From positions 49,137,501-49,201,500 of the forward strand of contig NC_088918.1 of assembly GCF_963576675.1 (NCBI RefSeq): 64,000 nt of DNA, given 5' to 3'. Position 1 is the first letter of the stretch. The number at the start of each line of letters is the position of its first letter. The DNA is from Euphorbia lathyris (lineage: Eukaryota; Streptophyta; Magnoliopsida; Malpighiales; Euphorbiaceae). The notes under the pieces are model-generated. The model did not search any database. It was not told the DNA's origin and saw only the letters and a list, made by a program, of their open reading frames with translations. Shown piece by piece: positions 52,059-63,393 of this stretch. The translations under genes and the position numbers were made by a program.

Positions 52059-52711
52059 TTCTTTGTAAAACTAAGTACAATTTTTATTTTAATCCGTGCT
52101 ACAACCATTTATCTTTACTTTACGCTTTTCAGCAAGTAAATCTTATAGGTTTTTCAGATTGATTCGAAGTAGGTGGCCAGCCATACTCCGGAGTGTGAGC
52201 CTTTGTGAAGGCTTGAAGCTTTTTATTCCTTTAGAGGGAATTAAGTTGCCTTAGGCGATCGATTGGCTTCCTATCTTTGAGGTGAATCGATCTGCCACTA
52301 GGACTTTGAACTCTCCTTTGGAAGGAGTGTACGAGAGTGTAAAGATCTCACGTCTGAGAAATGTTTTAACTCTATCTCTGACGGGGATCAATTTGTTTCC
52401 TATCTTTGAGGTAGATAGATCCGCCGCTGAGATTGTTCTCCTATTTTTGAGGAGAAAGTAGTTTATGCCATGATAGCATTAAAATGCGTTTGTTGGCCCC
52501 CCTTCTTTTTTTAATCTGGAATTTATATTGCTATAAGAAAATACTTAAAAAAGAATTGATAGGACAAAAGTTACTTTTTATTGAATGGCGATGCGCCTTA
52601 TTACAGCAAGTGGGTCTTACATGTGAGCCTCATTAAAACCTTTAATAAGAAAAACCTCATAGGATAAAAACTTACTAAAGGAAAAAGAGTACTCAAGACC
52701 TTGATTACATT
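52059..52711 (-). other. B spacer between integrase and antisense ORF
   Basis: No gene. From about 52140 to 52470 it repeats CCTATCTTTGAGGTRGAT and GATCCGCC-like phrases at intervals of roughly 100 bp. The same phrases in the same order occur in D (54840-55330), which links D to this family. 52500-52711 is AT-rich. Confidence 0.6.
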
Positions 52712-53158
52712 CTATTTTCTGGCGAAATATTTGTGGAGGTTTTGGATGTTCCACGTACGTGGCAGTGTGTTCCCCTCCATGTCTTGAATTCTAAATGTGG
52801 CGGACCCAATCTTGGTGACTATTCTGTATGGGCCTGTCCAGGTGATCCCCAGCTTTCCTTTTCCTTCCATAGATTGGATTTTATCCGCTTTCCGGAGCAC
52901 GAGATCTCCCACATCCAGACTTACAGGCTTTGAATTTTTATCATGATAAGCTGCCATGCGCACATACGCCTTCTCCCTTTTTTCCTCCACTTGATCGAGA
53001 CTTTCCTTCAATCTTTGGCTATTTTTATCTTCGCAATAGAATGCAACTCTGTCACTAGGGACCTGTATCTCAACAGGGATTACAGCTTCCACGCCATGAG
53101 AAAGGGCGAATGGTGTTTCGCCTGTAGCCATTCGTGGAGTGGTTCGATACGCCCATAG
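52712..53158 (-). pseudogene. B integrase C-terminal part, left of D
   Basis: Encodes SVLWAYRTTPRMATGETPFA, then LSHGVEAVIPVEIQ, LVLRKADKIQ and KLGITWTGPYRIVTKIG, ending NIQNLHKYFARK and a stop. This is the end of a Tat integrase. The preceding part of the same gene lies to the right of D at 59799-60661. The two halves are not in one frame after removing D, so a small indel had also occurred. Confidence 0.9.
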
Positions 53159-53164
53159 GACGCT

Positions 53165-53904
53165 TGATAACTTGTGGAAAAATCCTTGATCGGAGCACTT
53201 CCCTGTGAGGCACCATTGGGATCGGCCGGGGACACTCCGATGCCAAAGTCAGTAAGGAAGAACAAGAGAGCAAACTGAATTGACAAAGGGTAAGTAAAAG
53301 TGTACATTGATAGCCTTAGGGATGTAGGCTATATATACCTAGGAAGTCGTAACCTTCAGCAACTAGAAGGTCTCCATTAATGCTCCATTAATGGCGGTTA
53401 CTAGTTACTTTTAAGCTGGCGGTTACTGGTTGATAGCTCATTAATGGTCTTTATGGCCGAGTCAGCGGTTAGCCGTTACTGTGATGAATCAGGTGAAAGA
53501 GGAGATTCACCTCATAGGTTCGTCAGCGGATCTCAGTGAGCTGAACCGTGGAGATCCGCCATCCGGTTCTTCTTGCGGCGTTCTCAAGGTGAATATCCCT
53601 TTTGGTCCTTGGGATAATATTCTGTTAGTAAGATGAATATCCCTTTTCGTATTCTTTGATCCGTCAAGGCGTATGTACGCTCTCCTTGAGAGCTATGGCG
53701 TATCTCGCCATGGTCCATGTGGCGTGGCATAATGCTAGAGACTCCTTCATTTTCCTCATTATTTGCATATTCGCCCCTACATTAATTATCATTAATTCCA
53801 CATTAATCATGTATAAATATCTCTTTTAGAATGAATAATGGTTTGCCATTATTTCTATTAATTTTCCCTTATTCCTTATTCAAGAATAATTTGGGTTGTT
53901 ATCA
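53165..53904 (-). mobile_element. D 3' LTR
   Basis: 740 bp. Next to it on the right, GAAGCCCCCCCTAAAGG is the complement of the polypurine tract. A few single-base differences from the other LTR suggest a fairly recent insertion. Confidence 0.92.
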
Positions 53905-54377
53905 GAAGCCCCCCCTAAAGGTATAAAAAGCTCTTTAGGGCTGTCTAAATGGTGTTTTATTTTTCTATCTTGCAAGAAAGTGGACCCGCCCTAGATGGGG
54001 GATCATATATGGAAATGATGCGCCTTTTGGGGCTTCCTTATGCGGGATCTTATGAACAAGATCCGCCTTATGTGGGATCATATATGGATATGATACGCTT
54101 TTAGGGGATTTTACTTCTTCGTGGATAGGTGGCCAACCGTATCCATTGTTAGCCTCTAGGGGCTTCTTGAGAGTTATATTTCCTTTAGAAAGGAATAACC
54201 TGCCCTTTATGGGACCATTTGTTCCTACCCCATAGGATTATGATTCGCCTTTAGGGACTTATTTTCTTCAGTTCTGCCATATTGAGGAGAATAACCCGCC
54301 CTTAGGGATCAGTAAGAATGATCAGCCATTCAGGGACTTTTGTGCATTTTGTGGAGGCGAGACTTTGTTATTTCTAT
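53905..54377. other. D spacer rich in GATCCGCC-type phrases
   Basis: Non-coding. Loose repeats such as GGGATCATATATGGAAATGA and GGGATCATATATGGATATGA, and phrases with CCGCC followed by TAGGGGC or TATGGGAC, alternate. Nothing protein-like. Confidence 0.5.
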
Positions 54378-54747
54378 GATGAAGATGAGGATTCATTACT
54401 TTGATGAAAACGAGACTTCATTGTTTGGATAAAGACGAGGCTTCATTGATTGGATGAAGACGAGGCTTCATTGATTGGATGAAGACGAGGCTTCATTGAT
54501 TGGATGAAGACGAGGCTTCATTGTTTGGAGATGAAGACGAGGCTTCATTACTTGGAGGTGAAGACGAGGCTTCATTATTTGGAGATGAAGACGAGGCTTC
54601 ATTATTTGGAGATGAAGACAAGGCTTCATTATTTGGAGATGAAGACGAGGCTTCATTACTTGGAGATGAAGACGAGGCTTCATTACTTGGAGATGAAGAC
54701 GAGGCTTCATTACTTGGAGATGAAGACGAGGCTTCATTAGTTGGATG
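54378..54747. repeat. 25/27-bp tandem array with small palindrome in each unit
   Basis: About 14 units. The left ones are 25 bp (GGATGAAGACGAGGCTTCAT then TGATT), the right ones 27 bp (GATGAAGACGAGGCTTCATT then ACTTGGA). In each, ATGAAG and CTTCAT can pair over ACGAGG. The 27-bp period keeps both strands open (GDEDEASLL on the + strand), which is a by-product of the period. Confidence 0.92.
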
Positions 54748-55459
54748 AACCCTTTGCTTTCCAGAACTATTTTTACTAATGCATTATATCTTTTAGCAAG
54801 TAATTTTCTAGAATCTGGTTTAGGATTTCTAAGATTGTTTAGGGTAGGTGGCCAGCCGTACCCCAATGTGTGAACCTTTGTGAAGGTTTAGAAGCTGTTA
54901 TATTCCTTCTAGAGGAAGTAAAGCTGCCAAGGGGATCAACTTGCTACCTATCTTTGAGGTGAAGCGATCCGCCCGTAGGACTTGTGAACCCTTCTTTGGG
55001 AAGGGAGTGAGAGAGTGTAAAGTCATTGTGTCCAAGGAATGTTTTAACTCTTTCTCGAATGGTGATCATCTAAAGATGGATCCGCCCATGAGAATGTTCT
55101 CCTATCTTTGAGGAGAAAGTTGAGGGTGTAATGATCTCATGTTTGAGACGATTTTAACCCGCTTTTGATGGTGGTCAATCCTTTTCCTGTCTTTGAGGAG
55201 AGAGTTGAGCTCATTTGAAAGCTCCTGAGGGTCTGTGCTTCTTATCTTTATGGAAAGGGGATCCGCCCGTGATGGGATCAATTGTCCTATCTTTGAGGTA
55301 ATTGATCCACCTGTGGAACTTTTCATTCGCCAGCCACTGGGCGTATATCAGCACTAAAAGCTAGGCAAATGAATATAAGAAGTATGGCGAGAAAGAATAA
55401 ATTATAAAATATAGGATACTATAACAGTTTAATGCACATATAAGAATATATAAAAATAC
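54748..55459 (-). other. D spacer homologous to the B post-pol spacer
   Basis: From about 54840 it matches 52150-52480 of B: GGTGGCCAGCCGTACCCC, CTATCTTTGAGGTGAAG and TGTTTTAACTCTTTCTCG occur in the same order. B has its antisense ORF beyond this region on the LTR side; D has none. Confidence 0.65.
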
Positions 55460-56460
55460 TGATTTTTAGGCCCATGGTTCCGTCTTTTCTGAGCAACTAG
55501 AACCGCATCCTCAATGATGTTTAACTTATGAGTAATCACATATGGGCTTACTCCTGTGGGGATCTCATTCTCCTATGTAAATACGCTTTCAGACTCAATG
55601 AGAACTTTTTTAACGTCCTCTTTGATCTCAAGTTTTAATCCTTTGGCGATCCGCACCCGCTTTCCATCAACAATAAGGAGCGTTTCTATGTCGCCCAAAG
55701 CTGTAGTGACAAGTTAATATTTCTCACCTTCTTCCTCTTTGGATTGTGGGCGGATTGATAGTGACGCCGAGTATAAGTCTCTTTAGCCACCTTTTGGTTC
55801 CCGCTAATCATTACTCCTCCTTTGCTGGTGGGAATGTACATTGTCAGACGACGGATGGAAATTAGGGCTGCAACCTCTGGCCCTTGGTCTGGATAGTGTG
55901 ACCCGTCACTCCAATGATGTCAACAATGGTTGTTTCTATTTGGATCGGATCAACCTTTAGTTTGGTGAATGCACCTTTGGTGATGACATTACGAGAACTG
56001 CCCATGTCTTTACTCGTTTTATTTTATCTCCCATCCTTGAATCGCCATTGTTACTACCAATGCATCTGCATGTGGAGAGATTACTGGACCTGTTTCTGCA
56101 AAAGGAGCAATGGAGGGATGTTTTATCCAGAGCGGATATTTTTGCTTTTTCCACGGGTGGCTGATACACTGGTCCATCTGCTATGACATTAATGACACTT
56201 TTGAATTTATTTTTGGGATCTGTTTTCTACTTGTCATCTTGTTTTTTGTTATTCTGGACAAACCTATCTAGTTTGCCAGCTCCCAGCAAGCTTCAGTGTG
56301 GTGGCCAACCTGTAGTACGCTTTGGTGTTTCTTCCAACGGTTACATGCTCACCTCCTTTGGGTTCGGGATATGTAATGTCCCGCTTATATTGAACCTTTT
56401 CTTTTATATTGTAGCAAGTTGGAAACTTTAAACATTCTGTCCGCTTCGTACCCTAGGATC
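55460..56460 (-). pseudogene. D: decayed gag-protease-pol junction
   Basis: Matches B 62335-63370 on the reverse strand: first the start of pol (around 55520-55690, with TTATGAGTAATCACATATGG), then the protease region (55735-56000, with ATTACTCCTCCTTTGCTGGT) and the knuckle side of gag (56190-56440). Stops and frameshifts occur in every block, so only nucleotide homology is clear. Confidence 0.65.
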
Positions 56461-56689
56461 CGTGCTGTGAATGGCGAATTCATGTTAACTTGATGGCGTA
56501 CCTTTCTGCATTGTTCTCTTGTCTATATAGAGCGGTATGCCCTCGTCTTTCAATCTCATCATCCGTGTGTTCAATGTTGAATCATGATGGTGAAGCCGAC
56601 TCTTGATCTTGATCTCGATCATGTTGAGGTTATGCTTGGAGCTATGGTTTAACGCGGATGGATGTTGTCACAACCGTGGGAGCCATTTT

Positions 56690-57150
56690 ATCTAGCTTCG
56701 AATATCTTGTCTCCGCATCCTTCAACATTTTGCTAACATAATAGTTGGAGAACTGCTGACCTTCTTTTTCTTGAATAACCACGGTGCATATAGCTTTTTT
56801 CATGACAGATTGATACAAATGCAGGTCTCCCCTTCAGATTGGTCTGCTCATCAAGGGTGGTTCTGCTAGGAATTGTTTTATACCTTGATATGCTTGTTGA
56901 CAATCTTTCTAGTATGATGATCCGCCCGTTCAACCTCTGGATCTTTCTCATCCATTGTGGGGTTTTCATTTAGGCGCTCTTTTCACCTTTTTCCTCGCAT
57001 GGCTTTTATTTAGGCGCTCTTTTCACCTTTTTCCTCGCAAGGCTTTTATTTTATCTGGATTTGCTCTAACTCCTTTTTGGCCGATGATATAGTCAAGGAA
57101 TTTTTCTGAAGTGACTCTGCATATACACTTCTTTGGATTGAGCTTTATTT
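56690..57150 (-). pseudogene. D: decayed RT/RNase H piece
   Basis: Matches B 61300-61790. On the reverse strand MKTPQWMRKIQRLNGRIIIL corresponds to MKTPQNIREVRLNGRIVAL of B, and TTGCTAACATAATAGTTGGA on the + strand corresponds to the RNase H start. A phrase of about 41 bp around TTTAGGCGCTCTTTTCACC is duplicated in tandem at 56968-57050. In B this block lies on the other side of the gag-protease block. Confidence 0.65.
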
Positions 57151-59032
57151 TTCATATCAGTGTTTGCACTGGTTGTAGTATTAGCAACTCCCTTGTACCT
57201 GTGGGTTAGCACTGAAAGAACTCCAGAAGTGGGGCATACTCTGTCCATTATTAAAAGATTGTGGTAAGGCATAAAAGCTATATTCACTTACCTTGGGGAT
57301 CAATGGCTTGATCCATGGAACATACTTCATAGCAAAAGAATGTTTGCATTGGCCTTGTTGGCAAATATCATGTATGATGCAATTCTCTTTATGGAATTTT
57401 TAGTTCATCTTGGAATCAACTTAATAATTCCTTCACGTTGGTCACTGCCTCTAGAATGAACTTAGTCAAAGGATAAAACCGAGTAAATATTATATGTCAA
57501 ACAAATTCATAATAGAATTTTAATCGTGCTTGTTTTAGTAATAATATCACGTATAACGGTCATAACCATAAAGATTGCTACTGCACATGAATATCATAAT
57601 GAATTTCTTAATAAATAACCATAATGAGAATGGTTTAAGAATAATGTCCTTTTGTATTTAAATGCGCATTAATATCCAAGATAGCATATTTATTTTAAAC
57701 GTCATAAAAGTTATGACATTCTATATTGGGTAAGATATCTTACATAGGTTCTATTTACTTGCAATTAATATTGTGCATCCGTACATTAATGTCATTCAGA
57801 GATCATTAATGCCTCGTTTGGATGAAATATAATTAAAGTAAGGTAAATGATGGTTTAATAATGTAGTTATATATGAAATTACTCTTATATTTCATTTGTA
57901 TAAATAAAATAAATACAAAGGGTAATTTTGGAAGAAAAAATACATGTACCATGATTCTCCTCCAATTCGAGGTGTATGGAAAATTACCCAAAATTCATCC
58001 TCACATACCTTCATATACCATCATCCAAACAATCTCTAAGGAATTATCATGCATATCCTAAGAATTTTACATAAATTAATGTTCTGATCCAAAACTGACA
58101 CTTGCACTATTTTGTAGTTAGCTCAGGGTATGAAAGTTTTGTTTATCCAATTTGGTAATTCATCAGCCCATAATGGCCTTAATAGTTAGGGACAATTACA
58201 GGATAATTACAAATAGACTCAATATTTTCAAGTCTCTTGTGTTGGTAACAGAAATTCTAACAATGTCAAATAAACAGTTTTTATATGAATAGACACATCC
58301 TTGTAAAAAAGGGAATGAAATAACTGTTTGACAAAACAATATCCAAAAATATGAATTTCTGATATTAAAAGTACTATATAGGAGAAAAGTCATATATAGA
58401 TGGTGAATTGTACAAGGAAAAATCAAATATAATTTTTTTTGTAATTTCTTCTAATAGTTATATGCATGTTCATCCAAAAGACCGACCAGATCTAAATCAT
58501 TTGTAATTACATGAGCCCTTTTATGATATTTTAATGTCAAATGACAAAATCACATTGAATGGATGAATTTTTTGTAAATCCCAAGATTACGGGTCTTATA
58601 CATGCATCTTGTACTAATTCAATGATAATGGCATATTACACTTGTCATGCATAAAAATATGAGGGCGTAGTAAGCATGCAAGATTTAATGAAAGATTTGT
58701 GTCTACTACTTTATCTTTCACAATTTATTAGATTTATCATAATAACATGTAATGATATTCATAGCACTTTATAAGAGTGAGGGATCTCAATTTTCTTTAA
58801 TTAAAAATGGAATAAGAAATGGGAGGAAACTTATCTTTTTCATCATAAAATTCCAGATTTAATGTAGAAAACTCTTTCCCACCAATATATGGAGAACTGT
58901 ATCTTTGGATAGATTTGTTGTACTGATTGAGCCAAAGTTTGAGATTGTGATTTCTATTCTGTTGACTCCATTGTTTTGTTCTTTGTGAAACTCTATACAA
59001 TCAAGATTTTGTGATCTTCTGTTTGTTAGAGA
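57151..59032. other. D: AT-rich region, no gene; possible MITE at 57808-58045
   Basis: Low-complexity AT-rich sequence with frames of at most 76 codons. Within it CTCGTTTGGATGAAATAT (57813) and its near-complement ATACCATCATCCAAACAATC (58016) enclose about 235 bp, in keeping with a small MITE, though no target duplication is evident. The remainder may be leader sequence of D. Confidence 0.4.
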
Positions 59033-59050
59033 TCCACGATCACCGCACCA
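59033..59050 (-). promoter_or_regulatory. D primer-binding site candidate
   Basis: Two bases after the 5' LTR on the reverse strand, TGGTGCGGTGATCGTGG starts with the TGG expected of a tRNA-primed site. The tRNA is not assigned. Confidence 0.5.
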
Positions 59051-59052
59051 AT

Positions 59053-59793
59053 TGATAACTTGTGGAAAAATCCTTGATCGGAGCACTTCCCTGTGAGGCG
59101 CCGTTGGGATCGGCCGGGGACACTCCGATGCCAAAGTCAGTAAGGAAGAACAAGAGAGCAAACTGAATTGACAAAGGGTAAGTAAAAAGTGTACCTTGAT
59201 AGCCTTAGGGATGTAGGCTATATATAGCTAGGAAGTCGTAACCTTCAGCAACTAGAAGGTCTCCATTAATGCTCCATTAATGGCGGTTACTGGTTACCTT
59301 TAAGCTGGCAGTTACTGGTTGATAGCTCATTAATGGTCTTTATGGCCGAGTCGGCGGTTAGCCGTTACTGTGATGAATCAGGTGAAAGAGGAGATTCGCC
59401 TCATAGGTTCGTCAGCGGATCTCACTGAGCTGAACCGTGGAGATCCGCCATCCGGTTCTTCTTGCGGCGTTCTCAAGGTGAATATCCCTTTTGGTCCTTG
59501 GGATAATATTCTGTCAGTAAGATGAATATCCCTTTTCGTATTCTTTGATCCGTCAAGGCGTATGTACGCTCTCCTTGAGAGCTATGACGTATCTCGCCAT
59601 GGTCCATGTGGCGTGGCATAATGCTAGAGACTCCTTCCTTTTCCTCATTATTTGCATATTCGCCCCTGCATTAATTATCATTAATTCTACATTAATCATG
59701 TATAAATATCTCTTTTAGAATGAATAATGGTTTGCCATTATTTCTATTAATTTTCCCTTATTCCTTATTCAAGAATAATTTGGGTTGTTATCA
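59053..59793 (-). mobile_element. D 5' LTR
   Basis: 741 bp, almost identical to the left LTR. ATCGGAG (59077-59083) and CTCCGAT (59123-59129) pair near its U5 end, a counterpart of the hairpin in the B LTR with other stem bases. Confidence 0.92.
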
Positions 59794-59798
59794 ACGCT

Positions 59799-60661
59799 CA
59801 TTAACTAATCAGCCCACTTTTTGTCATGCTCCCCAATCTTTTCTTTATTCCTTTAACGATCGTCCGATTTGTATCCTCGGTCATCCCATTAGATTGGGGA
59901 TAGTAAACAGAGGCGAACCTGTTTTGAATACCCAACTTTTCACAGAAAGTTTTGAACTCTCCACAATTGAATTGTGTTCCATTGTCAGTGATAATCGTGT
60001 GGGGAACCCCGTACCTTCCAACGATATTATCCTTGATGAACTCCACCATTCGTTCGGCGTTGATAGAGGAGATAGCTTCGGCCTCTACCCATTTAGCCAC
60101 TACCACATACTTCCTCTGTCTTTTTGTAGGAGGAAAGGGACCAACGATATCAATTCCCCAAACTGCAAAGGGCCGACCTTCGATGATGGGCCTTTGAAGG
60201 TGTTTAGCTGTGTGAGATTCATTTGCATGAACCTGGCAGTTATGACAAGATTCCACTAACTTTTGGGCATCAAGTTCCGTTATGGGCCAATAAAATCCTG
60301 CTAACTTGGACTTCTTCAAAATGGAGGCAGACGCCTCATAGGCTCCACATGTGCCTTCATGCAACTCTTTGAGGATCTGTTGTCCCTCCTCCGTTTCGAT
60401 GCATTTCAACCAGGGATGACCAAAAGACTTTCTGTATAGGCAATCATTTATCACGGAGAAATAGGCTGCCTTCCTTACCGTCCATCGAGCTTCTTCTTTG
60501 TCTTGAGGCAAAGTTCCATCTATCAGGTACTGGCGGATCGATGACCTCCAATCACTTTCGATGGATGCAAGTAAGGATACCGCTTCTGAGGCGTAAGACG
60601 GTGCTATCTTGGCCTCGAATGGGCACTGTAGATCCGCCCAATGCTCCTTGCTTGAAGCCAT
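59799..60661 (-). pseudogene. B integrase, N-terminal and core part, right of D
   Basis: About 286 codons: zinc domain (LHEGTCGAYEASASILKK, then CHNCQVHANESH) and catalytic core with WGIDIVGPFPPTK (Asp), TIITDNGTQFNCGEFKTF (Asp) and YYPQSNGMTEDTNRTIVKGI. In the last motif the catalytic Glu is expected at NGMTE, and Glu is there. The D-to-E spacing looks normal. The usual DYFTKW stretch is shortened (VVAKWVEAEAIS), a likely small deletion in the core. The N-terminus continues from RNase H after one TAG. Confidence 0.88.
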
Positions 60662-61369
60662 TTTAGCTAGGTGATCGGCCTCGGTGTTAGATCCTCGGGG
60701 TACATGGACCAGCTCCTACTTGGTTTCTTTGACTTCGAGGTGGTTCAACAATTTTTTAACCTCTTCCACATATTTGGCCAGGACCTCATCTTTCACCTTG
60801 AAATTTTTTATTACCTGGTTGACCATTAGCTTGGAATCACTGTAGATCACGATCCGCTCGGGAGTGATCTCTTTTAACAGGCGTAGTCCCAATATTAAGG
60901 CCTCGTACTCTGCTGCATTGTTGGTTGCGAGGAAGTCCAATTTAGCAGCGTAATGCAGTTTTATATATTGGGGCCCTTTGATCACGATGCCTATACCTGC
61001 GCCTTCAGCCGAAGAAGCCCCATCTATATACATCCTCCATTCCTCGACTTTAGATTTGGGGAGATTCATACCTTCTTCAATGAATTCATTCACAAAGTCT
61101 GCCAAGACTTGACTTTTCAGGGCAGATCGACTTTTGTAACGAACATCAAATTCTCCTAAGCGGATTGCCCACTTCATCAATCTCCCCGAAGTTTCTGGCT
61201 TTTACAATACTTTCCTCATAGGTATGCTTGTGCAGACTATGTCAGTATGTGCCTGAAAGTAGGACCTGAGACGTATTAAGGTGGTGACAACGGCCAGTGC
61301 CATTTTATCCAATTTGGAGTATCGGGTATCGGCGTCTTTTAACACTTTGCTCACATAGTAAATTGGATA
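60662..61369 (-). pseudogene. B RNase H and second, archaeal-type RNase H
   Basis: Same frame as RT, with stops at about 61199 and at 60716-60718. The first RNase H is seen in YYVSKVLKDADTRYSKLDKM and LAVVTTLIRLRSYFQAH. The second begins MYIDGASSAEGAGIGIVI (Asp), NNAAEYEALILGLRLL (Glu), VIYSDSKLMVNQV (Asp) and ends NTEADHLAKMA (Asp). All catalytic acids of the second domain are kept. The longest open part is 60716-61180 (154 codons). Confidence 0.88.
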
Positions 61370-62512
61370 CTACTGTCCATCCTCTTCCCTAATCATGACT
61401 GTGCAAACAGCTTTATCTGTAACCGAGACGTACATGTAAAGATTCTCACCTTTCAAGGGCCGACTCATCAGAGGTGGTTCCGTTAGAAATCGTTTGATCC
61501 CTTCAAAAGCTTGCTTGCAGTCCTCATTCCACTCGAATGTCTTTTGTTTCTTGATCACCTCATAGAAGGGTTGACATCTGCGAGCTGAACAGGAGATAAA
61601 CCTGCCCAAGGCCACAATACGCCCATTTAGACGTACTTCTCTAATATTCTGTGGTGTTTTCATATCCAACACTGCTTTAACTTTATCTGGGTTTGGGCTC
61701 ACCCCTTTCTGGCTGATCATGAATCCCAAGAATTTTCCATATGTTGCCCCAAAGGTACATTTCTCTAAAATTAGTTTAATGTTGTGATGTCGGAGTACGC
61801 CCAGGATCTCCCTTATATCATCTGCATGTTTTTCTACAGTGGAACTCTTGATGATCATATCATCCACATAGACAGAAAAGTTATCACCTTTGCTTCCTTC
61901 GAATATTTTGTTCATCATCCGTTGATAGGTCGCCCCTGCATTTTTTAGCCCAAAGGGCATGACCTTGAAGCAGTATGTTGCTTGGTGAGTCGCGAACGAA
62001 GTCTTGATTCTATTGGAAGGCTCCATCGGGATCTGGTGATAACTCGACTTCACATCAGTGAAGGAATACATGGCGTGTCCCACGGTTCCATCTACTAGAA
62101 TATCAATACACGGCAGAGGGTAGTTGTCTTTGGGACAAGCTTTGTTGAGATCTGTGAAGTCAATACACATGCGGTATGATCCGCCTACCTTTTTGACTAA
62201 TACCACATTCGCCAGCCATTGTGTGTAAAGTACTTCTTCGATGGCGTCCGCCTTTTTGAGCTTAGCAATCTCTTCTTCTATTACTTTCTGTCTTTCAGGA
62301 CCATGATTTCTCCGCTTTTGTGCTATCGGGACAGCGTCCTTGGCAATATTGAGCTTATGAGTGATCACATCCGGATTAATTCCTGGGAGAATCTCATCCT
62401 TCCATGCAAAAACATCCTCTGACTCATGGAGAACCTTTGCAATAGCCTCTTTAATCTCACCTCTTAGCCCTTTAGCAATTCGTACCTGATTTTCATCCGC
62501 CATAAGGTACAT
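61370..62512 (-). CDS. B reverse transcriptase
   Basis: 380 open codons: DVFAWKDEILPGINPDV upstream linker, RMCIDFTDLNKACPKDNYPL, SFTDVKSSYHQIPM (catalytic Asp153), FGLKNAGATYQRMMNKIF and VYVDDMIIKSS (YVDD 215-218), then KGVSPNPDKVKAVLDMKTPQ and the connection domain. All RT catalytic residues are present. The protease frame overlaps its 5' end in another frame, so a frameshift separates them near 62520. The Met at residue 1 is simply the first in this frame. Confidence 0.92.
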   Translation of the reverse strand: MYLMADENQVRIAKGLRGEIKEAIAKVLHESEDVFAWKDEILPGINPDVITHKLNIAKDAVPIAQKRRNHGPERQKVIEEEIAKLKKADAIEEVLYTQWLANVVLVKKVGGSYRMCIDFTDLNKACPKDNYPLPCIDILVDGTVGHAMYSFTDVKSSYHQIPMEPSNRIKTSFATHQATYCFKVMPFGLKNAGATYQRMMNKIFEGSKGDNFSVYVDDMIIKSSTVEKHADDIREILGVLRHHNIKLILEKCTFGATYGKFLGFMISQKGVSPNPDKVKAVLDMKTPQNIREVRLNGRIVALGRFISCSARRCQPFYEVIKKQKTFEWNEDCKQAFEGIKRFLTEPPLMSRPLKGENLYMYVSVTDKAVCTVMIREEDGQ

Positions 62513-63393
62513 CTCTGTTTTACCAGAGACATTGTGACAAGTTCCTCTTCTTCCTCATCTTTAGACTGTGGGCGAATCATCAAGGATGCAGAATATGTCT
62601 CCTGAGCAACTTTTTGATTTCCTCTGACCATTACTCCTCCTTTGGCCGTGGGGATGTAAATGGTTAGATGGCGGATGGAGATGAGAGCCGCTGCTTCGGA
62701 GATGAAAGGACGACCCAGGATGATATTATATGCCAATTGGCCATCTATAATGGAGAACTCCAGATCTCCCTTCCAGATTTGATCTTCATCCGCCAACTCG
62801 CAATCTAACGTTACCTGTGCCTTCGTTTGGATTGTATGCCCTGTTACTCCTAGAATGTCCACAATAGTGGTTTCCACTTGGACATGATCGACCATAAGTT
62901 TGGCGAATGCTCCTCTTGTAATGACGTTGCACGAGCTTCCAGTGTCAATCATTACTCTTTTCATTTCCCATCCTTCTACCATCATGGTAATGACTAGAGC
63001 ATCTGCGTGAGGAGGAACCTCCGGGCCTACGTCCGCAAAAGGGCGGTTGAGTGATTCCCTATCCAGAGCGGTAGTCTTTGCCTTTTTTAGCACACGTTGA
63101 TATCCTGGTCCGCCCGCTATGACATTGATGGTCCCTTTTGCCTTCTTTTTCTGATCATCTCTTGATTTATCACCATCTCCTTTCCTGCTATCATTTTGGA
63201 CGAACCTGTCTAGATTTCCCCTTTCTATAAGCCTTTCTATCTCTCTGGCCAACTCCCAACACGCATTTGTATCATGACCATTCCTCCTGTGGTACTTGCA
63301 ATAATTTTTGGGATTTTTCCCTGTGTTGGTGTACTCCCCCCCCTTTGGTTCGGGGTATGAAATGCTCCGCTTGTGTTGGCTGTTCTTATCCAC
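62464..63393 (-). CDS. B gag knuckle and protease
   Basis: 309 open codons. Residues 31-46 contain YCKYHRRNGHDTNAC, a C-x2-H-x4-H-x4-C knuckle, followed by LAREIERLIERGNLDRFV. The protease motif RVMIDTGSSCNVITRGAF places the active Asp at residue 150, and NIILGRPFISEAAALIS closes the domain. It would cut the Gag-Pol polyprotein. The upstream part of gag is in another frame (junction near 63393), and RT downstream is again in another. Confidence 0.9.
   Translation of the reverse strand: MDKNSQHKRSISYPEPKGGEYTNTGKNPKNYCKYHRRNGHDTNACWELAREIERLIERGNLDRFVQNDSRKGDGDKSRDDQKKKAKGTINVIAGGPGYQRVLKKAKTTALDRESLNRPFADVGPEVPPHADALVITMMVEGWEMKRVMIDTGSSCNVITRGAFAKLMVDHVQVETTIVDILGVTGHTIQTKAQVTLDCELADEDQIWKGDLEFSIIDGQLAYNIILGRPFISEAAALISIRHLTIYIPTAKGGVMVRGNQKVAQETYSASLMIRPQSKDEEEEELVTMSLVKQRCTLWRMKIRYELLKG

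Larger units (their letters stand above)
53165..59793 (-). mobile_element. D: defective B-related LTR element in the B integrase gene
   Basis: 6629 bp with two LTRs of 740 and 741 bp, both TGATAACTTGTGG to GTTATCA, and the duplication ACGCT on both sides (53160-53164 and 59794-59798). The polypurine tract lies right of the left LTR, so D runs on the reverse strand. The inside holds a satellite array, B-like spacer and heavily decayed gag-protease and RT pieces in changed order. No usable frame. It must have moved with proteins of another element. Confidence 0.92.

Noticed and set aside
54468..54866. Repeat-protein frames on both strands in D
   Set aside because: Both strands are open only because of the 27-bp period; no independent coding sign.
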